DNA of 64,000 nucleotides from Flammulina velutipes (taxonomy: Eukaryota; Basidiomycota; Agaricomycetes; Agaricales; Physalacriaceae), in the NCBI GenBank assembly GCA_011800155.1, contig CM022369.1, forward strand, positions 1,054,001 through 1,118,000, in the 5' to 3' direction. Positions 23,533 to 35,317 of this stretch are shown here, in pieces (positions within the stretch are counted from its first letter, which is position 1; each line of letters begins with the position of its first letter). The notes under the pieces were generated by a model. It saw only the letters and a program-made list of their open reading frames with translations. It was not told the DNA's origin and made no database searches. The position numbers and the translations under genes are program-made.

Positions 23533-25787
23533 ATGATATCAGAAGTATTTCTGATACTTGCAGGCCACGAATCTTCCCTGTTTCCGGAAGACCAACGACT
23601 TCTCCCTGCGTTCTTACATCTACTACATCCAGGCGAACGACAGTGTCTCGAATCCTTGGGACATATCGCTTTCAGATATCGGAGGATAAAACAATCCTGT
23701 GCGAACTTATCAAAATCATCTTCTCGCTATCTCTGTGCGCTTTCAGCCACCCTCAAACGGATTCTCAAAGATGAATATGAAGCTTCGGTCATCTCCACGG
23801 AGGAAAAGGTCCTAGGACGCGACGCGAATCTGGTTGCAAGCGGATCCTTTGTACCACTCTCCTCCATACGAGCCATATTTGCTCAATGGGACGCGCCATT
23901 CGCGTCATTGATCACCTTAATGGACGAAATCGAGGCCATAGCAGAATGGAAACCGGGCCCGTTAATCGACTTGCTGGTGACGCGGTCTAAAACGGGAGTC
24001 AATCGCGTATCCAGTATACTATCACGACTATCGCTCGCGGTGCAGCACGTTTGGCGCACCCAACTCGCCGCGTTTATCGTCCACGGGTCTATTTCTTCGT
24101 CGGATCCTCTGGCATCGGAGGCATATGCCATTTTGGACGGGAGCATACCATCGTGTGTGTCGGCGCAGTCACACGATTCGATCGCGTACGTCGGGCGTGC
24201 CATCGCCACAGTGAAAGCTGCCAGATGGCAGACTCAACTCCCTAGGACGCTGGCGCAAGAGCATATTGCATTACTGGAAGGAGCTGTCCCGGAAGACAGA
24301 CACGAGTTTGACTCTGTCATCTTACAGATTCGAACGAATGTGAGCGAGTGGTTGTGGGTCAATGTTCTGACACATAAGGACGTTGAAGATGCAGTAAACT
24401 CACTGTGCGCTCTTCCATATCTTTACTTCTCCTACTAACCGTCATACAGAGCTGACTACTTCCTATTACGCAACGGAGAGTTCAGTCTCTCTATGATAAG
24501 AGAGATAGAACGCCTAAAGATATCTCGCCTCACCATGAAATCTGGTTCGGCCTCTATGATTCGGGAGCAGGATATGAATCTTGCACTACTCCGTGCCTCT
24601 CTGGGTACCACAGCACAGTACGATCCGGCTCTATCCCGCCTCCGCTTTTCCCTCCCAGATGGTCCATTGCGCCCTCTTTTGCCCTCCTTGGGGACTACAC
24701 CAGTGCCTAAACCCTCCCCAGCTGACGCCAACCTATTTAATTCATGTCTTCTCGGAACACCCCTCGAACTCAATTACCTTGTATCCTGGCCATTGGACCT
24801 TTTCCTACATACCTCAGACTTGTCCTCATATGGTACACTCTTCTCGTATCTTTCGTCGTTACGAAAGACCCACATGCGCATCCATACATGCTGGACATCG
24901 TTGTCCAATTCTCAGCGAGTACGCCGCAAATGGACCGGGTTGGGAGAGGGAGGCACTGCTGAGGATTTGAAGACGCGGTCGCAACTGCTAAGATGCGGCT
25001 GGGGCGTCGTGCGGGACATGGCTTGGTTTCTTGATACGCTCTTCGCGTATACCATGACGGACGTGATAGAAGTTGAGTTTTGTCGACTCGAGGAACTTCT
25101 GGGGAATGGGACTGGACAGTTACCGCCGGCATCGTCATCGGGGAGCTTACGCTCGGGCACAGTGTCAACGTCAGGCGGCGCGCAGTTGGATTTCACGAGT
25201 CTGAGGTCCATTCACTCGACGTATCTCGACCGGCTATTGACGGGATGCTTGTTGACAAACGCTGGGTTGACAACTATACTGCTCCCCATCTTTGAGGTCT
25301 GTGAACGATTTGTAGCGCAGGTGGAACGGTGGGGTGGTGACATTCTTCCTGCACTACTATTCGAAGGGAGCTTAAGGGGAGGCGGGGAGGATGTTGGTGG
25401 AATGATAAAAGAACGACACCAGACAGTGTTTGAAGTCAATGAGGTATCTATGCGACATACGTCTCATAAGCAGTATTTGACGAGATCCTATAGAGCTTAC
25501 ATGGCCTACTCGATTCGTTCTATGAACAATTGTCACTGTCGACTTCTCAGCAAGCGTTTACGACGACGGATGCGTCAAAATCTGTCTTGATGAATGTGAC
25601 CTCGAACATGACAGCTCAGAGTCATAATGTCTCGAGAGTTGGGAGGGGGAACGACGCGGGTTTGGGAGACGTTCGGAGACACATTGAGAGGCTGTTATTG
25701 CGGTTGGATTTCAATGGGGCGTTTTCGAATCCACGTAAGAGAGAAAAGCTGGACGCGAATATTCTAAGACAGGGCGGATTGGCGTAG
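23533..25787 (+). CDS. Gamma-tubulin complex component 4 (GCP4)
   Basis: Exons 23533-24404, 24450-25443, 25494-25787; 719 residues. GCP4 is a member of the Spc97/Spc98 family that helps build the gamma-tubulin ring complex for microtubule nucleation. The N-terminus (MISEVFLILAGHESSLF, then LLHPGERQCLESLGHIAFRY) is the GCP4 form of the first Spc97_Spc98 region. The central stretch ADYFLLRNGEFSLSMIREIE and the C-terminal half (LVSWPLDLFLHTSDLSSYGTL) are typical of GRIP1/GRIP2. Length fits GCP4, smaller than GCP2 or GCP3. The start at 23533 was chosen over the upstream in-frame codon because family members begin there. Head to head with the TOR fragment, 122 bp between starts. Confidence 0.9.
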
Positions 25788-25901
25788 CAGAATATAAGGC
25801 GAAGGCCGTATGTATCTTTATTTCTGAGGGAATGTATGCGAATAGCCCAGTCGGCTTCCGGTCCGATATTCAACAGTGTAACTTTGCATTCGACGACCGT
25901 G

Positions 25902-28138
25902 ATGGACAGCGGCGACGACGTCCAGCTCACTCACCCAGCGGCTGTCCACAGAACCTTTGCTTCGTATGACATTGACGCGGCCTTTGACGACGACGACGAC
26001 GACGATGGCGATACTTCCTTCCATTTCTCGCCAGATTCTATACGCAAGGAGATGTCACGGAGGATATCAGAAGTACAGGACGCGGCTGGCGGCGACCAGG
26101 ACACCGAGCCAAAGTCTACGTTTTCTAGTCGCGATAACTCAGTGTCGACGCTCGATATGAACGGCGACGGTCAAGCATCTCCAGTTCCATCTTCCGGATC
26201 GCTATCCCCGGTGAACATGTCCCCTCAATTCGTGTCAATATCCTTATCCCGCTCTACCTCTGGTCCCATTCCTGACGACAAGACATCTGACGTTGACGTT
26301 GGCGACGACGACGACGACGACGACGACTCGCGCAGTATCCATCAGGATGAATATCCCGCAGTTCACATTGACGCCTCACGACCACCAGGACATAGAGTAA
26401 CTCTTTCGACAGACTCGCGTATATCCAATGGGACAGATGCGTATACGCCGCCCGACCTACCTACAGATGAGCAAGGTCGCCATTCGTCGTCACAATCCAT
26501 CCATGCTCGCACATCGTCGCCGTCTAGCAATGGCCAGTCTTCATCGCCAGCACCGTCGCCCACCCATGTCGTAGCTTCATCAGTCACAGCCTCCTCTATC
26601 TCAGAATTATCTGCATCTATGGAGGCACTCCCAAAGACAACTCATAGACCGACACGCTCCCTAGGGCCTAGTATGCTGGAAAAGGTCATGAGTAAGACCA
26701 GACCATCGTTCTTGCCTCCCAAAAACAAGCAGGAAGATAACAAGCATCTGGCTGACTGGCAATCAATGATGAAGCAGAGTCGGTTAGCTGGTGCGAACCA
26801 TCCTGATTATCAGTTGCCAAAATTTGACAAGCTACGCAGCTGAAAAGCGGAGGAAAGCTCTACAGGAACGAAGACTAGAGAGAGAACGAAAGATAGACGA
26901 ATCTCTACATCTATGGGAACGTGATATTGTCCCCGATTGGCGAGTGGTCCATAAGAATCCAGCCTTACGGAAGATGTGGTGGCGAGGCATACCTACCAAA
27001 TTACGTGCATCGATGTGGGAACGCGCCGTAGGCAATCCACTAGCGTTGAGCAAAGGTACGCGCCTTCTCAACTCCTCCGATCCTCTCGCATTATTAAGAT
27101 TTACACTAGATAGCTATAGGACGTGTCTTTCGCGAGCAAAACGCGCTTTAGCGGCAGGGACCTTTCCTTCTGCCACGTTAGCGCTGATCGACCAAGATGT
27201 TTCCACGACTCTACCGTCATTAAATCTGTTCCATGCTGAGACAGGTCCACTGTGCTCGGATCTGAAGGACATGCTTTTCGCTTGGGTCGTTTCGCGGAGT
27301 GACGAAGGCCTAGGCTATACATTGGGCGCTGCTCGTATTGCTGGAATGCTCTTGATAAACTTGACAATGCCCCAAGCTTTCGTCGTCATGAGAAATCTCC
27401 TGGAACGACATTGTCTACGCAGTTTTTTCGGAGGCGAGGCGGCCAAGGCGGATGTATGTACATTATCGCACTACGTTGCTCCCCAGCTGACCGCGGTTCT
27501 TCACCAGGTAGAAGCATATTACAGGTAGCGTAGTGCGTCTTGTTCTTTTCAACTACCCTTTCTCAATAGTCTTCAGAATATTCGACACTCTTCTAGCGGA
27601 TGGGATGCCCAAGAGTAAGTTTGCAGACTAGAACGAATGCTTATGAAGGTTACTAACACGTTAATGATCGCGAAGTTTACTTCAATTTCAAGCAGCACCA
27701 AATTTCGCCAGCTTCGTATCTTCCGGATTGGCTTGTTCCGCTGTTTCTTGATCATCTGCCGTTCGATGCTTGTGCCAGAGTATGGGATGTTATCATCCTA
27801 GAAGGCGACGCATTTCTGTATCGTGCAGCCCTGGGTATATTGGCCGTCCTAGAACCCCGTCTATTCTTTCCTGAAAAGAAAGAACTTTTGGAACTATTGA
27901 AGTGCGTCTCTTGCCCGTGTTAATATTCGCATATTTAAGCTGAACCAATCAATTCAGAGGAGAAAACAAAGCAGCGATCGATGTAGCGATAAGAGAAGGT
28001 CAAAGTCTCAATGGCGGAAAATACGAGATTTACGGGGTGGACGAAGAGACATTATGGGAAAGGATAGATAGTATGGAAGACTGGTGGAAAGAGAGTACAT
28101 GGACTCGACTGATACAAAGAGAATTACCAGACCTGTGA
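25902..28138 (+). CDS. TBC-domain protein (TBC1D12/14-like Rab GAP family)
   Basis: Exons 25902-26790, 26840-27055, 27110-27524, 27577-27614, 27676-27901, 27958-28138; 654 residues. The N-terminal 300 residues are disordered, with two poly-Asp tracts and many Ser-Pro sites. A basic coiled segment (EKRRKALQERRLERERK) leads into the TBC domain: WRVVHKNPALRKMWWRGIP, LRASMW (the RxxxW arginine finger), then SDEGLGYTLGAARIAGMLL. TBC proteins speed GTP hydrolysis by Rab GTPases. The glutamine finger normally sits in YxQG; here the motif is YTLG, with Leu in place of Gln. The arginine finger is kept. GAP activity may be lost or unusual. The C-terminal part (EDWWKESTWTRLIQRELPDL) ends the domain. Confidence 0.87.
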
Positions 28139-28263
28139 TTATAATGCGTATTTTTAGTGTCGGAAACTGCAAAGCGAGTTGTGTACATCGGTAAATAATG
28201 GTCCGTGATATGAAAGGTCGTCCGATTCTGTTCTAGTCCGATAGTCCGTAAAGTCCATTCAAA

Positions 28264-30216
28264 CTAAGCGTCAAGGAACTCGTCTAAACCAGACGTCACC
28301 TGGTCCCAGAAATTCTTCACCTGTGTGGGCTCAAAGCCATTCTCGTCGTATCCCAAACTAACCCACAGTTTCCCCGCAAAGGTGTAACCAAAGAGCAACA
28401 TACCCCCGCATCGTTGACGAGAACCAGTAGTAAGCGTGTCCATGTCGACTTCGCCGAAGTCAGCGTGTTTGTAGATGCTATCCAGGTTACCGAGAAGCGA
28501 AAGACCCATGAGTGCCGTTGAGGGAGGTTTGGGAACCAATTGTGTTAATTGTGTTTCTGCAGATTCGGTTTTGGGGGTGGGAGGTGGTGTCCAAATGCCC
28601 TGCGCCTTTTCGTCGTCCTCCCTTGCCCATATCTTCGCTCGGGTTCCACGCTCCTCAGCCATGAAACGGCTTCTAGATGTGAGCATCGGGCTCTTCGCTG
28701 CAATAGTACTCTGCGCCTTAGCTACGCGAGCCCGATGCCAGAAGATCTTAGCAACATCCGCAGAACTGGGGACGAATGCGGGCAGAATGATATTGAAGTA
28801 TCCGATGGCGAGGAACCAGTAAGAGTCGCTCAGAGACTTCTCCGTCCTCAAGTTTGGTCGCAGATTCAGAGCGGAATACATCAATCTGCGGAGATACTTT
28901 TTAGGGATGTGATGATTAGAAAGATCTTTTCTCACGTCGGAAGTTCGCCTTTGGTGTTGGTAGCCCGGGCCCATGCGATGTTACATAGAGCGAACAAGGC
29001 GCTTGAGATGGATACGCCGTTTGATTTACAAGCCTTGAGCATCTTTTTCGTGCGCTCCACATCGATAGCTATAGTTGGCACGATCGTGTGACGAGGCTTT
29101 CCGGATTTTTTGGGGAATGATTGACCACCCTGTTAGAAATGAATTGTGGCGTTAATGCTGCGCCCGCAAGGACGTACTATTTGTCGGTCCTGAATATTTT
29201 GAAAATCCACACGTCCTGCAGCACGAGACATAGTCCTTTGTGACCAATCGGGAAGCCTATCTTCCAACGGAGAAGGCAGAGCTATTCCCTGTCAGTCGAG
29301 TAATTGTCAGACTCGTTTAGGGAGAAACCTTCGGTCACTGACCTGACAGCGCTGTGCCTGCCACTGGTTTTCTAACATCTCGCGAAGTTGTTTTCCAGAC
29401 ATCCCGCATCCCAAGAGCGAAAAGAAATCGTTTGCGAACTGATGCAGGGACATTCCATCTCCAAGAAAATGGGTCGCGCATACGAGAAGGTCGTGAGGAA
29501 TCGGCGAAATAGAACCGAAGTCGAAAGCCGGTGTATCATCAGAAGGGGTTGGGGGAGGTGTAACACTCTGCAATGTTGTAGACGGGGATATGATCAAATA
29601 TGATAGCCTGACGTTTGAGAGGGTCCGTGGTCCATTCAAGTACGCATCGATTAAATCTGCGCGCGTTTGAGAAATGTGAATACAACACGTTGGACCAGGG
29701 CATACCATCTTTGCCGTCATTCCGATACTCCAAATTTGCATTGGCTTCTCGCAGAACATCATCCGCACTTGCGGGAAATGTATATCTAAGGAAAGCATGT
29801 CGTAAGTCTCGAGCGTGGCGAGATGGGCTGGATAGCTCACTCGAATTGAATATTGTCGTAATTATACATCTTGACATGAGAAGCGAGAAGTGGATGGCGT
29901 AGCCGTAGGATAGCCCAGACCAAGCCTACTCTTGCTCGTGTTGTGAGGCGGGGAGGTGCGGTGAACCCAAGATGGAGGTACCTGCCCGAAAATTAGGCGC
30001 GAATTGAAAAAATAGAACGAGAGCGTACATGTCGTTGACTCCATCCTCTCTAGAGGGTAAGAAATACGAGGTCTCAGTCAAGCCTAACGGGCGTGAACAT
30101 GTCTTAGGACGCGACGAGCTTGCGCCTTTCATCTCCGAGCCAGTGTACTGTCCTGGGCTAAGATCCTGAGTGTGAGGCAGTGTCGACATCTGCCTAGAGG
30201 AAGCAAGGATGGCCAT
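28264..30216 (-). CDS. CoA-dependent acyltransferase-like (condensation fold) protein
   Basis: Multi-exon gene read from about 30216 to a stop at 28264-28266; roughly 500 residues. The N-terminal part (GLTETSYFLPSREDGVNDMY, then RLRHPLLASHVKMYNYDNI) and the active-site motif HFLGDGMSLHQF (HxxxDG) indicate the chloramphenicol-acetyltransferase/condensation fold used by alcohol acetyltransferases and BAHD-type enzymes. The C-terminal half (FNIILPAFVPSS, WHRARVAKAQ, GMLLFGYTFAGKLWVSLGYDENGF) fits the second lobe. Substrate unknown. It has no polyketide or peptide synthetase neighbours, so it is a stand-alone enzyme. The first ATG coincides with the outer edge of a MITE terminal repeat; a second Met codon at 30189 is an alternative start. 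Confidence 0.8.
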
Positions 30217-30596
30217 TACTGTACTCGCATGAATGTAAGATACGTAACGCATAACGCAGCCCTCGTTACGTATCCTATGTGGCGGGGTCGTAACGCGTAA
30301 CGCAGAGGTCGTATCCAATGTAGAGTGCGTTACGGAGAAGTGTGGCGCAAGTATAGATAGCTTGAAAATAAGCACTTGTCAACGAGAATACTGTTCATTA
30401 ATGTATCTATACTTGTATGAATCTATTCCATCGTCTCCCGGTCCTCTATCGATGCTGCGACAGCTGCAGGTCGCCACCAGACAATAGTTGGTATCCAGGT
30501 TGAGATGGGCATAACACGTAACGCAAGGTCGGTATCCAGCATGCGGTGCGTTACGCACCCGGGTCCGTAGCTTACATTCATGCGAGTACAGTAATG
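30214..30596. mobile_element. MITE with 26-bp perfect terminal inverted repeats
   Basis: Bases 30214-30239 and 30571-30596 are exact reverse complements (26 of 26). The 383-bp element has no coding capacity. If the TA dinucleotides at 30217-30218 and 30592-30593 are the target duplication, the element proper is 30219-30591 (373 bp), as for Tc1/mariner-type MITEs. The interior repeats the octamer CGTAACGC or its complement many times (for example near 30242, 30290 and 30550). The element lies directly upstream of the acyltransferase gene, and the outermost three bases of the left repeat (30214-30216) are its ATG. Confidence 0.85.
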
Positions 30597-31778
30597 TGTT
30601 GGGGGGAATCACCAAGCATGGGTGACCTTATTTGTACGATCTTCCTTGTTCATCATTCATCACAGAGGATTTTGAGAGGCGTGGGAGCGTGGTGGTGTCC
30701 AGGTGGTGTCAAGCCGGGCTGAGGTACCCTAGCGACACAATATGCACGTGGGAACCCCAACCGGCAGCCGCTAGCAAAATTAACCTCGTATACGTGGTAA
30801 GGCTGAGTAGGAGATTCAATGGTGTTTGTTCGCATGACAGACTCGGAGGCCGACACAGTAGAAGCTCAGATAACTAGGCAACGTTTAGTGAGGTATTCAG
30901 GCTATAGTTCCAGGCAGTTCTACCGTGTCTTCTGTCACCAGCGTCTTCAAGTTGGCTTGGCTGCCGCAGATCTGGTCAATATAGCGAATTTCCAATCAAC
31001 TACTATCAGACCATCGGCGACAAGTCCCCACTGGCGGTTCAACCTTGAGAAAGCTGAGGCATGGAGGCTGGAAACATGACAGAAGATGATTCCTCTCAGT
31101 CCATCATCCTCGACAAGTATTGGTGGTAAGCTATAGTGAGGGGGTTGATTTGACTGGTCCAGTCTTGTTGTTCGGAAGCGGTGAAGAGGGTCATTGGCAG
31201 TAGAAGTAACATAGAAGACATCCTAGATGGTCCTTCGGTAGCTGCGTATTTTGTGGTTGACATCGGAAGAATTTTTCAACTTCGAGATGGTGGTGAAGGA
31301 ACAACTTTCGGAACGGTGGCTGTACACGTTATAATTATTTACGTATCAAACGCGTTCACCCAGCGCTCTGAGACTGACCATATAGCCTGTGGGCTTTGGA
31401 AAGCAGAAGGATTTTCCATGCGCCATCATCTAGACCACAGAGGTGCGTGGCGCGTCATATAGCCATTCATTCTATAAAATTAGTGACACATGCCACCCAG
31501 TGATCGTTCTGCACTGATCGTTCTGGCGAAATTGTCAGCCTGGCCTTGGGTCCTGGGAGCACAATATGCAAGCCCCAATCGCCGTTCCAGAAATGTTAAA
31601 TGGGTTCGGCCGGTGCAGAGAAAGCTCCAACTGGAATTCGCCATGGTCAATCATCCGAGTGGCGTAGAATGGATGGCCACAACTTGGCGCAATTACGAGG
31701 AGGTCGGACGTGCATGCCGTTTCAGTATCTATGGTCCATAGTAAAAATAGTCCTAGCGTGGCACCGCGAGTTAATCGC
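30597..31778. other. Gene-free stretch
   Basis: About 1.2 kb between the MITE and the 3' end of the transporter gene. Short open frames occur on the plus strand (30819-31079, 31181-31462) but show no domain, signal or splice-supported extension. It may contain decayed sequence that I cannot identify. Confidence 0.4.
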
Positions 31779-33163
31779 CTAGCTACTAGATCTGTCCTGT
31801 AGCATTATCGCCTTTTCTGAATCCAGCGTCTTTCTCCGCTCATTCGCTTCATCTTCCTCGAGTGACGAGCGACCTTGTTCGATATCCCGACGTGGAGGCT
31901 GGGGCGGCGGAGCCTCTTGCGATTTGACCCAGGTGTAATACCTTCAAAGAGCATGAGCATACTTGAAATACCTTCAAGGAAGGACTCACATAGTTCCTGC
32001 GAGAATTACAAGAATGGAAGCGCCACGATTTCTAGAACACAAACACGATGAGCGTCCAAAAATAACAAGAGCATGACAGAATTTACACGGTAAGAAGGTC
32101 ATTGAAAATCCAAACACCGAGCAGGGTTTGAAGGACTGACCGAGCGGCCTACACAATAAATAGATGATGAGTAAGATAGTTCAGTTGAACATAAAAAACA
32201 TTACGCTGGAGAACATGTGGGTTATAGGACTCGTTATTTTGATACTGAGCAATCCAGCGATACAGAGCAAGAAGCCGAAAAAACCAGTCACCAAACTACC
32301 CCAAAAGAACACAGCGCCACTTTCTCCCTCGCTATGTATCAAATCCCATAGTTTGTAAGGTTCGCCAGCAAGAATGACAAATGGTAGGATGAGGACCGCT
32401 GAGCCTGCATTTGTCCACCATGCAAGCTCGATGGTTGAATTGTTACAGTAAGGAAGCGAACTTTTGATAAGTACAGCATGGAAGGCAATGAACAAGGAGG
32501 ACATTATGCCATAACTCAGGGAAATAAGGGAAGGGTTTGTGGCGGCGGACACCACCGATGAAGGGGCGATACCGATGAAGAAGCCGAGAGTGACAGCCAT
32601 TGTGGCGATGATGACTTTGCCGGAGGGAGTTGAACGAGTGTATACAGATGATACAAGTATAGTCAGCGGTAGTTGCAGTCCGCGAGCAATCTAGGTAAAA
32701 TTATTGAAAACAGATTGTGGCGCAAATAAATTGACCGACCTGAAAGAATGATGCTTCCACATCACGCAAACAAAGCGTGTTGAAGACCAGCCCGATGATA
32801 TTAATAGAGACGACAGGCACGAGCCTTTTCGCCACATTTAAGTTGAGCTGAGGTATACTGACCTTCGAAGTAATGGCGGCAGAAAGGTGCAACAAGAAGA
32901 TGGCAATACAGAGCTGGAAGAAGAGAAAGACAAGGGGTAGATCGGGGGAGCTGTTGAGGACCGCCTTGTTACTAGAGGCTCTATGTCAGCAGGTTTTCAT
33001 GTCTGAGGTGTCAACTAACACAAAAACCATCTGGCATTGAGCGTCAGAATGATTGAACATATGACAAGACAATAAGACATACGACAAGTGCAGCAGTCAT
33101 GTAGAAGGACACTACGGCCATGACCTTCATATTAGCGGTATTCAGCTGTATAGGAAACACCAT
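31779..33163 (-). CDS. GDP-fucose transporter-like protein (SLC35C type)
   Basis: Exons: complement(31779-31941, 31990-32031, 32087-32148, 32205-32690, 32740-32971, 33020-33030, 33083-33163); 358 residues, phases consistent. About ten hydrophobic helices. The start was chosen for its context (CCACCATGG). Features of the SLC35C1 group: FVNKAVLNSS after helix 1, CLRDVEASFFQIARGLQLPL, GIMSSLFIAFHAVLIKSSLP, FWGSLVTGFFGFLL, IKITSPITHMFSSAA and a final YYTWVKSQE followed by a charged cytosolic tail. Such proteins exchange GDP-fucose for GMP across the Golgi or ER membrane. An 11-bp exon is required. It is head to head with a fucosyltransferase-like gene, which supports GDP-fucose as substrate; another nucleotide sugar cannot be excluded. 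Confidence 0.85.
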
Positions 33164-33449
33164 GGTGGAAAGGAAAGCGGCGGCTGTTGCGGGTCACTAC
33201 TGCGAAGGCTGGAATAATATATGTTTCGGGCAATCTGAAGATCGAGATCTCCGGAAATGTCCCATCATAAATGATCGTGATCATGTACATTCGGTAAGGT
33301 TCTTCAGATCTCTTCGGCAGATTTTACCATACATAAACAAATTTGACTGAACGAACCCTGAGTTCGGACTAGCACCTCGAAGAGTCTCTCCATCCTGGTC
33401 GATGCTTTCGTGTCACTCTCCTCCATCCTACACCCACTAACACCTTCTT
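33164..33449. promoter_or_regulatory. Shared promoter of the transporter and fucosyltransferase-like genes
   Basis: A 286-bp region separates the two divergent start codons, so both promoters must lie here or overlap. This gives a simple way to co-regulate the pair. No specific factor site is recognised. Confidence 0.55.
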
Positions 33450-35225
33450 ATGAACTTCAAACGCACACTAGCTCCCCTACACGCCTCCTCTCAAACGATG
33501 AACGACATCGACACACATCGTCGCAAGCAGACAATTTCAAGGCGCTTTCGACTACCTCTATTCCTCCTTTTTGTCTTTCTATTTGCCCTATGCTTCTGGT
33601 CATTCCTGCCATCTACTGAGAGTACAGCACAATACCAGTATACTGACGACGTCCACCACGGTACCATGATCCAAAATCATCTTGACACCCCCACCTGGGA
33701 CCCCCAAATTCTGACTGGACCTCCAACAAGACATTTCAGAGGTTCGAGGCCACCATTTCTAAGATCCTTGGCCTCATGTCCTCCTTGCAGGCGCCCTTCG
33801 GTCTGATGTCAAGTATATCACCTCATGGCCCGCGGCAGGATGGAGTGAGTCTTGAATTATGTGCACACGACGAGATACTTATCTTCGAATAGCAAACGAT
33901 GTAATGACCATGGTATGCTCTTACCTGTTCCGACTATCTGGCCATTAATACCGTCCATTGCAGTTTAACTTGATCTACCTCGGTGTCATTACCGAACGCG
34001 TACCCATTTTACCTCCTTTTGCGCCCTCCCATGTATTGGCAGACGGAGCGACCCCCGAAATCGACTTCGGCGAAGTGTTCGACATCCGGCGGATGCGGGA
34101 ACTAATGAAGTATCCGATTCTTGAATGGCGCGACGTCAAGAACGTAGAAACTGGACTAATCGACGAGCTTGGATGTTGGAATGTCTGGGAATCCAGTCAA
34201 TTTCGCGAGGCAATTCCTCGACAGAGCCCCACGCCCGAAAACCTCCATTTAGGTACCGCCACCCTCGTTAGCTTGACTTGATTTTAAAACTCCATAGATG
34301 TTTCTTACACGAAGACCCCAAGTTGGGTCAAGCTATTGCCAGATGAAGGTGATCCCCATACAACGTTCTGGTCACTGGCGAGGCTTGGATACCCCGACGC
34401 GCGAAACAACAATCTAGTGCCTCCCCGACCATCTCCCCGAAATGTATCCATATCCCCAGACGAGCAGCTTTTATGTTTCGATTATCTGTATTATGTGGCT
34501 GCACATCAGGTGAGCGTGTTGAGCTCAAACGTCATTTTGTTTCGTTGCTGATAAATAATAGCCTTACGAATATGAGCACGATTACAGTCCGGCGTGGCGC
34601 TTCGTTGGCCAATACGCACACTTTACCCCAGCTCTCAAAACTCTTGCGGATAACTATGTAAACCGTGCCATTGGGATCGATCTCAGAAAGCGTACACCAC
34701 CAGTAAGACTACTAGCTTGGTGACGCAATGTAACTGGACTCACCTATAACAACAGTACATCAGTGTTCACGTCCGCCATTCTGATTTCGGCCAGGCTTGT
34801 GGAGAGCTCTCAAAAAAAGATTGTTTTGCACCTCTTTCCGCCATTGCAAGGCGCGTCCAAGAGGTGAAGGATGAGCTGCTGGAACAGAAGGGAGTCAATG
34901 TGACTCACGTAGTTATCACGAGCGACGAGAAAGATACAGAATGGTGGCGAGAGGTTGCCGAGCTTGGTTGGGTCATCCCCGACCACACCAAGACGAGACT
35001 GATATACGGGAATTGGTAAGACTATAGTGCACTGGGGAAAATGAAGCTAATAGTCACGTTAGGTATCCCGTACTCATCGATGCCGCCATTCAATCAGGAG
35101 GACATGGGTTTGTGGGTACAACGGCATCGACGATGTCGCTCATAGCAGGGAGACGCGTCGCTGCATGGCAAAACGGAGCAGTAAGGCATGTAAAATGGGG
35201 ACATCCTGGTGCGGACGATCATTAA
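33450..35225 (+). CDS. O-fucosyltransferase-like type II membrane protein
   Basis: Exons 33450-33741, 33791-33844, 33893-33912, 33964-34252, 34298-34509, 34562-34702, 34756-35015, 35063-35225; 476 residues (460 if the ATG at 33498 is used). A short basic cytosolic tail (RRKQTISRRFR) is followed by one membrane helix (LPLFLLFVFLFALCFWSFLP), the Golgi type II layout. The lumenal part has the hallmarks of GDP-fucose protein O-fucosyltransferases: YISVHVRHSDF (HxR donor-binding motif), THVVITSDEKDTEWW, and near the end GGHGFVGTTASTMSLIAGRR. The likely reaction is transfer of fucose from GDP-fucose; acceptor unknown. A decayed tandem copy follows. Family membership is fairly secure, exact linkage is not. 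Confidence 0.82.
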
Positions 35226-35317
35226 TCTGGGACAATGTACTTTGAAAGGACACATGAAGAGTCGTATTGAACAAACAACATCATACAACTTGGGTTTGGC
35301 GGACTCGCTCTCGTACA

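Noticed and set aside
25980..26330. GAC microsatellites as functional repeats
   Set aside because: Both tracts encode in-frame poly-Asp in a disordered part of the TBC protein; ordinary low-complexity coding sequence.
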